Origin: Betaproteobacteria bacterium RIFCSPLOWO2_02_FULL_62_17 | Lineage (GTDB): Bacteria > Pseudomonadota > Gammaproteobacteria > Burkholderiales > SG8-39 | Assembly (NCBI GenBank): GCA_001770355.1 | Contig: MEQV01000294.1 | Span: forward strand, 847-21,612 | Direction of reading: 5' to 3' | DNA length: 20,766 bases | Shown here: one piece after another, positions 14,844 to 20,766 of the stretch | How the letters are laid out: the number at the start of each line of letters is the position of its first letter | Numbering within the stretch: the stretch's first letter is position 1 | The notes under the pieces: generated by a model | Told to the model about the DNA's origin: nothing | Seen by the model: only the letters and a program-made list of their open reading frames with translations | Databases searched by the model: none | Translations under genes and position numbers: made by a program

Positions 14844-15740
14844 ATGATGGAAGCATCACCAGGACAAAGATTTCGCACGGCGCTTCGCGAAGAGCAGCCG
14901 CTGCAATGCGTGGGCACGCTGAACGCTTACAGCGCGCGCCTGGCCGAGCGCAGCGGCTATCGTTCCATATATCTTTCCGGGGGAGGTGTCGCCGCCGGTT
15001 CGCTGGGTCTTCCCGACCTGGGCATTTCCAGCCTCGATGATGTGTTGACCGATGTGCACCGCATCACCGACATTTGTGCCTTGCCCCTGCTGGTCGATGT
15101 CGACACCGGATTTGGCGCCTCGGCGTTCAATATAGCGCGCACCACCCGCACGCTCATTCGCGCCGGCGCAGCAGCAATGCATATCGAGGATCAGGTCGGC
15201 GCAAAACGCTGCGGGCACCGGCCGGGCAAGGAGCTCGTATCCACCGATGAAATGGTCGATCGCGTCAAGGCGGCGGCTGATGCGCGAACCGATCCTGCGT
15301 TTTTTATCATGGCCCGTACTGACGCCCTGGCGGTTGAGGGATTGGCTGCGACCATTGATCGTGCCTGCCGCTGCGTGGAAGCCGGAGCCGATGGCATTTT
15401 CCCGGAAGCCATGACCGAACTGTCCATGTATAGAAAGCTCGCCGACGCAGTGAAGGTGCCAATTCTCGCCAATATCACCGAGTTCGGGTCCACACCCCTA
15501 TTTACCGTCGAGGAGCTGCGCTCGGCGAATGTCGCCATCGCTCTTTATCCACTGTCGGCGTTTCGCGCCATGAGTAAAGCGGCACTGAGCGTGTATCGCA
15601 CTATTCGCGGGGACGGCACGCAAAAAGGCGTGCTGGGGAGCATGCAGACCAGGGAGGAGCTGTATGACTTGCTTGGTTACCACGCTTACGAACAGAAGCT
15701 CGACGAATTGTTTTCCAAAGAAAAAACGAAGCGAAAATGA
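14844..15740 (+). CDS. prpB: 2-methylisocitrate lyase
   Basis: The 298-residue enzyme cleaves 2-methylisocitrate to pyruvate and succinate, the last step of the methylcitrate cycle. The active-site loop KRCGHRPGK puts the catalytic Cys at 123, the PrpB form as opposed to the KKCGH loop of isocitrate lyase. The metal site VDVDTGFG (Asp85, Asp87) and HIED (Glu115) are intact. YLSGGGVAAGSLGLPDLG near 43-60 is typical of PrpB. The gene starts with tandem ATG codons 29 bases after the CitE-like gene. No Shine-Dalgarno sequence is seen in the AC-rich leader. It overlaps prpC by four bases (ATGA), so the two are coupled. Confidence 0.96.
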   Translation: MMEASPGQRFRTALREEQPLQCVGTLNAYSARLAERSGYRSIYLSGGGVAAGSLGLPDLGISSLDDVLTDVHRITDICALPLLVDVDTGFGASAFNIARTTRTLIRAGAAAMHIEDQVGAKRCGHRPGKELVSTDEMVDRVKAAADARTDPAFFIMARTDALAVEGLAATIDRACRCVEAGADGIFPEAMTELSMYRKLADAVKVPILANITEFGSTPLFTVEELRSANVAIALYPLSAFRAMSKAALSVYRTIRGDGTQKGVLGSMQTREELYDLLGYHAYEQKLDELFSKEKTKRK

Positions 15741-16885
15741 GCGCAGAAAACACGCCAAAAGCAAAGAAATCCGTCGCGCTTTCGGGTGTCATCGCCGGAA
15801 ACACCGCCCTTTGCACGGTAGGCCGCTCGGGAAACGACCTGCATTATCGCGGCTACGATATTCTTGATTTCGCCGACTGCGCCGAATTCGAGGAGGTTGC
15901 CTATCTGCTGGTACACGAAAAGCTTCCGAACGCGGCAGAACTGGCGGCCTACAAAATGCGATTGCGCACATTGCGCGGCTTGCCGCAAAAGCTGCGCAGC
16001 GTGCTGGAATGCCTGCCCGCGTCCGCGCATCCGATGGACGTGCTGCGCACCGGCTGTTCAGTCCTGGGTTCCCTTGAGCCCGAAGAAGCCCGGCAGGAAG
16101 TACCGGGCGCCCGGGCCATCGCAGACCGGCTGATGGCGTCATTCGGTTCGATGCTGCTTTACTGGCACCATTTTTGGCGTGATGGCCGTCGTATCAATGT
16201 GGAAACCGACGACGATTCCATCGGTGCCCACTTTCTGCATCTGCTGCATGGCCGACGCCCCTCCGCATCCTGGGTGCGTGCCATGCATACCTCGCTTATC
16301 CTTTACGCGGAACATGAATTCAACGCGTCCACATTCACCTGCCGCGTGGTCACCGGGACCGGCGCGGATTTCTACTCGGCCATCTGCGGCGGAATCGGGG
16401 CACTGCGCGGGCCCAAGCATGGCGGCGCGAACGAGGTTGCCTACGAAGTTCAATCCCGCTACAGCAATGCCGACGAGGCCGAAGCAGACATCGTCCGGCG
16501 GGTACAGGCGAAAGAGATCGTCATCGGATTTGGCCACCCGGTGTATACCATTTCCGATCCGCGCAACCAGGTCATCAAGCAAGTTGCGCGGCGATTGTCA
16601 AGGGAATCCGCAGACACGACGCTGTTCGATGTCGCCGAGCGACTGGAAGCTGTGATGTGGCGGGAGAAAAAAATGTTCCCGAATCTGGATTGGTTCAGCG
16701 CCGTGTCCTACCACGTCATGGGCGTGCCGACTGCGATGTTTACGCCGGTATTCGTCCTTGCCCGCACATCCGGATGGGCCGCCCACATTATTGAGCAGCG
16801 CCTTGATGGAAAGATCATACGTCCCGCGGCCCATTACACCGGACCGGACGAGCGCGACTGGATTTCAATCGAAAAACGGGTTTGA
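15737..16885 (+). CDS. prpC: 2-methylcitrate synthase
   Basis: The 382-residue enzyme condenses propionyl-CoA with oxaloacetate. The citrate synthase fold triad is present: His228 in PKHGGANE, His267 in GFGHPVYTISDPR, and Asp318 in NLDWFSA. The proline in GFGHPVYT, the LDWFSAVSYHVMG segment, the short length and the missing N-terminal domain separate it from GltA. Its place between prpB and prpD supports the methylcitrate role. PrpC enzymes often retain some citrate synthase activity, so partial backup of GltA is possible. It overlaps the prpB stop by four bases. Confidence 0.96.
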   Translation: MSAENTPKAKKSVALSGVIAGNTALCTVGRSGNDLHYRGYDILDFADCAEFEEVAYLLVHEKLPNAAELAAYKMRLRTLRGLPQKLRSVLECLPASAHPMDVLRTGCSVLGSLEPEEARQEVPGARAIADRLMASFGSMLLYWHHFWRDGRRINVETDDDSIGAHFLHLLHGRRPSASWVRAMHTSLILYAEHEFNASTFTCRVVTGTGADFYSAICGGIGALRGPKHGGANEVAYEVQSRYSNADEAEADIVRRVQAKEIVIGFGHPVYTISDPRNQVIKQVARRLSRESADTTLFDVAERLEAVMWREKKMFPNLDWFSAVSYHVMGVPTAMFTPVFVLARTSGWAAHIIEQRLDGKIIRPAAHYTGPDERDWISIEKRV

Positions 16886-16887
16886 GA

Positions 16888-18339
16888 ATGCCGGGACAAA
16901 TCTCAAATTCCAGACCCGATCCCGACAAGGTCCTGGCCGATATCGCGGACTATGCCCTCGGCTTCAAGATCCGCAGCAGGGACGCTTACGAGACCGCCCG
17001 CTATTGCCTCATGGATACGCTGGGCTGCGGGCTTGAAGCGCTGGAATATCCGGCATGTACCAAGCTGCTGGGACCGATAGTGCCGGGTACCACAGTACCC
17101 AACGGCGCGAAGGTCCCGGGTACACAATACCAGCTGGACCCGGTGCAAGCGGCGTTCAATATCGGCACCATGATCCGCTGGCTGGATTTCAATGACACCT
17201 GGCTGGCCGCCGAGTGGGGGCATCCTTCGGACAATCTGGGTGGAATACTGGCCACCGCCGACTGGCTGTCGCGTAACGCAGTCGCCTCGGGAAAACCCCC
17301 TTTGACCGTCAGGGACGTTTTAAGCGGCATGATCAAGGCGCATGAAATCCAGGGTTGTATCGCGCTGGAAAACAGCTTTAACAAAGTCGGGCTGGATCAC
17401 GTGGTCCTGGTAAAAGTTGCCTCGACTGCCGTGGTGGCGAGCATGCTTGGCTTGAGCCGTGACGAGATCATCAATGCGATATCGCTGGCCTGGGTGGACG
17501 GCCAGTCGCTGCGCACCTATCGGCATGCGCCGAATACCGGTTCGCGCAAATCCTGGGCAGCCGGCGACGCGACCTCCCGCGCAGTACGCCTGGCGCTGAT
17601 CGCCAGAACCGGCGAAATGGGTTATCCGTCGGTATTGAGCGCCAAGACCTGGGGTTTTTACGACGCCTCGTTTCGAGGCGGAAAATTCGGTTTCCAGCGC
17701 CCTTATGGCAGTTACGTGATGGAAAACGTTCTTTTCAAGATCTCCTTTCCTGCCGAGTTTCACGCCCAAACCGCGGCCGAATGTGCAATGCAGATTCATG
17801 CCGAGCTGAACCGCCTGGGACGAAACATTGAGGACATCCAGCGCGTGAAGATCCGCACCCACGAGGCGGCGATGCGGATTATCGACAAAACAGGCCCATT
17901 GAACAATCCCGCGGACCGCGACCATTGCATTCAATATATGACCGCCGTGCCGTTGATTTTCGGCCGGCTGACGGCTGCGGATTACGAAGACGCGGTCGCG
18001 AGCGATCCGCGGATCGACGCCTTGCGGGCGAAAATCACATGCAGCGAAGACCCGCGCTTCACCCGGGACTACCATGACCCGGCGAAGCGCTCGATCGCCA
18101 ACGCGCTGAGCGTCGAATTCAAGGACGGCTCGTCGCTCAAGGAAGTGGTCTGCGAATATCCCATCGGCCACAAGCGCCGCCGCAAGAAGGGGATGCCGCT
18201 GCTGGTGGAAAAGTTTCAGCGCAACCTGGCGCGGCGTTTTCCGCGCAGGCAAAGCGACGCAATACTTGGCGTTTGCATGGACCCTGATCAGCTCGCCGCC
18301 AAACCGGTCAACGAATTTGTGGACTTGTTTGTCATTTGA
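16888..18339 (+). CDS. prpD: 2-methylcitrate dehydratase
   Basis: The 483-residue protein belongs to the MmgE/PrpD family, iron-sulfur-free enzymes that dehydrate 2-methylcitrate to 2-methyl-cis-aconitate. Family segments include RWLDFNDTWLAAEWGHPSDN (97-116) and RTYRHAPNTGSRKSWAAGDA in the middle, with normal overall length. ATG 16888 follows the prpC stop by two bases, so translation is coupled; an in-frame TTG at 16882 is a less likely start. Near the C-terminus there is a strongly basic patch, GHKRRRKKGMP. In known systems PrpD is followed by an aconitase that rehydrates the product, and acnA is indeed the next gene. Confidence 0.95.
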   Translation: MPGQISNSRPDPDKVLADIADYALGFKIRSRDAYETARYCLMDTLGCGLEALEYPACTKLLGPIVPGTTVPNGAKVPGTQYQLDPVQAAFNIGTMIRWLDFNDTWLAAEWGHPSDNLGGILATADWLSRNAVASGKPPLTVRDVLSGMIKAHEIQGCIALENSFNKVGLDHVVLVKVASTAVVASMLGLSRDEIINAISLAWVDGQSLRTYRHAPNTGSRKSWAAGDATSRAVRLALIARTGEMGYPSVLSAKTWGFYDASFRGGKFGFQRPYGSYVMENVLFKISFPAEFHAQTAAECAMQIHAELNRLGRNIEDIQRVKIRTHEAAMRIIDKTGPLNNPADRDHCIQYMTAVPLIFGRLTAADYEDAVASDPRIDALRAKITCSEDPRFTRDYHDPAKRSIANALSVEFKDGSSLKEVVCEYPIGHKRRRKKGMPLLVEKFQRNLARRFPRRQSDAILGVCMDPDQLAAKPVNEFVDLFVI

Positions 18340-18361
18340 ACATGCCCAGGGGAACGCGCCG

Positions 18362-18427
18362 GAGCATGCTCGGGCGGAATATCCGAAGGCCAAGCGGCAC
18401 GGATTTCTTTAGAATGACGCATTCCGC
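18362..18427 (+). promoter_or_regulatory. possible internal promoter or regulatory site before acnA
   Basis: The 130-base prpD-acnA gap, the longest within this operon, contains a 10-base palindrome GAGCATGCTC (18362-18371) and TAGAAT (18410-18415), five of six matches to a -10 box. GCGGAAT (18374-18380) and ATTCCGC (18421-18427) form an inverted pair around that box. No good -35 box is found. A separate acnA promoter is plausible but weakly supported. Confidence 0.3.
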
Positions 18428-18469
18428 ATTTTTTCCTGCCGTATTCCCATCGCATCCGGAGTTTCCTCG

Positions 18470-20766
18470 ATGAATAATCCCTTCAAAACCCTTCAAACAT
18501 TCAAAATTTCGGCAGGCAAAACCGGCAAATTCCACTCGCTGCCCGCCTTGTCCAAGGCCCTTGGAGTGAATCTGTCCCGGCTCCCGGTTTCCATTCGTAT
18601 CGTTCTTGAGTCGGTGCTGCGCAATTGCGACGGCAAGAAAGTTACCGAAGAACACGTTCGCCAGCTGGCTAACTGGAAAACCAATGCGCCGCGCAGCGAC
18701 GAAATTCCATTCGTCCTGGCGCGAATTGTCCTGCAGGACTTGACCGGCATTCCACTTCTGGCGGATCTCGCGGCAATGCGCAGCGTCGCGCACCGCATGG
18801 GAAAAAATCCCAAAGTAGTCGAACCCCTGGTTCCGGTGGATCTGGTTGTCGATCACTCGGTGCAGATCGACAACTACGGCAGCAAGAATGCCCTGGACCT
18901 GAACATGAAGATAGAGTTTCAGCGCAACCGCGAGCGCTATGAGTTCATGAAGTGGGGAATGCAGGCATTCGATACCTTCAAAGTGGTTCCGCCCGGCATC
19001 GGCATCGTGCACCAGGTGAATCTTGAATATCTGGCACGCGGGGTCCATCAGAAGGACGGCATCTATTATCCGGATACCCTGGTGGGCACCGACAGCCACA
19101 CCACCATGATCAACGGCATTGGCGTGGTTGGCTGGGGAGTCGGCGGGATCGAAGCCGAGGCCGGCATGCTTGGGCAACCGGTCTATATCCTTACCCCGGA
19201 TGTTGTTGGCGTCAATCTCAAAGGCCAGCTTCGCGGCGGCGTGACGGCGACCGATCTGGTCTTGACCGTGACAGAATTGCTGCGCAAATCGAAAGTGGTC
19301 GGAAAGTTCGTCGAATTCTTTGGCGAAGGCGTGGAAAATCTGTCGGTTCCGGATCGCGCAACCATCGGGAATATGGCTCCGGAATACGGTGCCACCATGG
19401 GATTTTTCCCGGTGGACAATGCCACGGTCGAGTTCCTGCGTTATACCGGACGTACCGATGCCGAAATCGCGGCGTTCGAGTCTTATTTCAAGGCACAGGG
19501 AATGTTCGGCACCCCCAGGGCGGGCGCCATCGATTACAGCCAGATTGTCGAATTGGATCTCAGTAGCGTGACGCCGTCGCTTGCCGGCCCCAAGCGCCCG
19601 CAAGACCGCATCGAAATCGGGCAGGTGAAGAACACCTTCACCGCTTTGTTCGCGAAACCGACGGCTGAAAATGGCTTTTCCAAGAAGCCGGACGATCTGC
19701 CCAGACGTTTCCAAACCCGCGACGGCGTCGACATCGGTTCCGGCGATGTCTTGATCGCCGCCATCACTTCCTGCACCAATACCTCGAACCCCAGCGTGCT
19801 GGTGGCTGCCGGCTTGCTGGCCAAGAAGGCCGTCGAGCGCGGACTGACGGTCAAAAAGCATATCAAGACCTCTCTGGCACCGGGGTCACGTGTCGTGACC
19901 GAGTACCTGTCCAAAGCGGGCCTTCTGCCCTACCTTGAGCAACTCGGCTTTTACCTCGCGGGCTATGGTTGTACGACCTGCATAGGCAATGCCGGACCGC
20001 TTTCAGAGCCGATTGAGGAAGCGGTGGTCCAGAATGATCTGGTGTGTGGCGCGGTGCTTTCCGGCAACCGCAATTTTGAAGCGCGTATTCACGCCAACAT
20101 CCGCGCCAATTTCCTGGCCTCGCCGCCGCTGGTAGTCGCCTATGCGATTGCCGGCACCATGCTCAAGGATCTGATGACCGAACCCCTGGGCAAGGGCAAA
20201 AAAGGCGAGGATGTCTGGATCGGGGACATATGGCCTTCCAGCGACGAGATTTACAAGGCCATGAAATACGCGATGGATCCCAAGGTGTTTCGCAAGCTCT
20301 ACAGCGATCTCGGCGACGCGACCCCGCTCTGGGGGCTGGTGCCCTCGGTGCCTGGTCAGGTCTACAACTGGCCGCTTTCGACCTATATCGCGGAACCGCC
20401 CTTCTTCGAGAGCTTCAGTATGACGCCAGAGACGAGCGGGAATATTCTCGGCGCGAGGGCACTCGCTGTTTTTGGCGATTCCGTGACCACGGACCACATC
20501 AGCCCGGCGGGGTCCATAAAGCCCTCCTCCCCTGCTGGCATTTACCTACTCGAGCATGATGTCTCGGTCGCCGATTTCAACAGCTACGGCGCTCGTCGCG
20601 GCAATCATGACGTCATGATGCGCGGCACCTTCGCGAATGTGCGCATCAAGAACCTGATGATTCCCGTGAAGTCAGATGGGGGAAGAGTCGAGGGCGGCCT
20701 TACCTTGCACCAGCCCAGCGGCGAGCAATTGCCGATTTATGATGCTGCGATGAAATACGGCATGGC
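18470..20766 (+). CDS. acnA: aconitate hydratase A (3' end outside window)
   Basis: The reading frame is open from ATG 18470 to the window edge, giving 765 residues; the family is about 890-900 long, so only the C-terminal part is missing. The 4Fe-4S ligands are Cys435 (SCTNTSNPSV), Cys501 and Cys504 (GYGCTTCIGNAGP), with the spacing known for AcnA/IRP1-type enzymes. DSHTTMINGIGVVGWGVGG near 208 and GDSVTTDHISPAG are also present. The segment FNSYGARRGNHDVMMRGTFA marks AcnA rather than AcnD, which has a different motif there. CCGGAG lies about eight bases before the ATG. The enzyme interconverts citrate and isocitrate. Beside prpD it may also hydrate 2-methyl-cis-aconitate to 2-methylisocitrate, which is inference. 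Confidence 0.96.
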   Translation, partial: MNNPFKTLQTFKISAGKTGKFHSLPALSKALGVNLSRLPVSIRIVLESVLRNCDGKKVTEEHVRQLANWKTNAPRSDEIPFVLARIVLQDLTGIPLLADLAAMRSVAHRMGKNPKVVEPLVPVDLVVDHSVQIDNYGSKNALDLNMKIEFQRNRERYEFMKWGMQAFDTFKVVPPGIGIVHQVNLEYLARGVHQKDGIYYPDTLVGTDSHTTMINGIGVVGWGVGGIEAEAGMLGQPVYILTPDVVGVNLKGQLRGGVTATDLVLTVTELLRKSKVVGKFVEFFGEGVENLSVPDRATIGNMAPEYGATMGFFPVDNATVEFLRYTGRTDAEIAAFESYFKAQGMFGTPRAGAIDYSQIVELDLSSVTPSLAGPKRPQDRIEIGQVKNTFTALFAKPTAENGFSKKPDDLPRRFQTRDGVDIGSGDVLIAAITSCTNTSNPSVLVAAGLLAKKAVERGLTVKKHIKTSLAPGSRVVTEYLSKAGLLPYLEQLGFYLAGYGCTTCIGNAGPLSEPIEEAVVQNDLVCGAVLSGNRNFEARIHANIRANFLASPPLVVAYAIAGTMLKDLMTEPLGKGKKGEDVWIGDIWPSSDEIYKAMKYAMDPKVFRKLYSDLGDATPLWGLVPSVPGQVYNWPLSTYIAEPPFFESFSMTPETSGNILGARALAVFGDSVTTDHISPAGSIKPSSPAGIYLLEHDVSVADFNSYGARRGNHDVMMRGTFANVRIKNLMIPVKSDGGRVEGGLTLHQPSGEQLPIYDAAMKYGM

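Noticed and set aside
15737..16885. second citrate synthase gene as a gltA duplicate
   Set aside because: It lacks the GltA N-terminal domain, has PrpC-type active-site segments and is flanked by prpB and prpD, so 2-methylcitrate synthase is the better call.
18374..18427. GCGGAAT/ATTCCGC arms as a firm operator
   Set aside because: Seven-base arms 40 bases apart can arise by chance in sequence of this size. Kept only as part of a low-confidence regulatory feature.
18332..19861. 509-codon open frame on the minus strand
   Set aside because: It is antisense to acnA, whose frame contains all cluster-binding cysteines. The antisense product shows no domain.
18470..20766. AcnD (2-methylcitrate dehydratase of the PrpF type) as identity of the last gene
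   Set aside because: The motifs FNSYGARRGNHDVMMRGTFA and GDSVTTDHISPAG are of the AcnA type, and prpD is already present upstream, so AcnD is unlikely.

Overview
The window is a chromosomal segment of a moderately GC-rich Gram-negative bacterium, most likely a betaproteobacterium. The evidence is the gene order sdhE-gltA-odhA-odhB-lpdA-zapE beside mdh plus a CitE-like gene, together with protein signatures typical of that class. The genus cannot be fixed from sequence reading alone. No rRNA, tRNA, CRISPR array, insertion sequence or phage gene was found.

Left end (1-2941). A tiny lysine-rich exported protein lies on the minus strand with its own Rho-independent terminator. It is divergent from a two-gene plus-strand unit: a TPR-repeat protein with a signal peptide, translationally overlapped by a HupE/UreJ-type membrane protein that carries a canonical EF-hand loop. 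A 145-base gap with a long inverted repeat separates this unit from the convergent operon that follows.

Minus-strand operon (12372 down to 2942). The order of transcription is sdhE, gltA, odhA, odhB, lpdA, zapE, acuI. It encodes the succinate dehydrogenase flavinylation factor, citrate synthase and all three components of 2-oxoglutarate dehydrogenase, then the AFG1-type ATPase ZapE and a YhdH/AcuI-type acryloyl-CoA reductase. Gaps between genes are 0-40 bases, so co-transcription is likely.

Central control region (12373-12816). This 444-base gap between divergent sdhE and mdh holds a good -10 box for sdhE, a palindrome where the -35 box would be, a plausible sigma70 promoter for mdh and a perfect 7-bp inverted repeat. 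The genes sdhCDAB, which in many relatives lie next to sdhE, are absent.

Plus-strand operon (12817 to the right edge). The order is mdh, CitE-like lyase, prpB, prpC, prpD, acnA (cut by the window end). It joins malate dehydrogenase and aconitase of the TCA cycle with the three core methylcitrate-cycle enzymes. Propionyl-CoA, possibly including that made by AcuI, would condense with oxaloacetate (PrpC), be dehydrated (PrpD), be rehydrated by an aconitase (AcnA is the local candidate) and be cleaved to pyruvate and succinate (PrpB). The region is thus a divergent TCA/methylcitrate supercluster.

I see no convincing wholly new system. The points most worth a second look are the CitE-like enzyme with an altered N-terminal active-site region, the TPR plus EF-hand HupE-like pair, sdhE without sdhCDAB, and the 57-residue DxKK-repeat exported protein.
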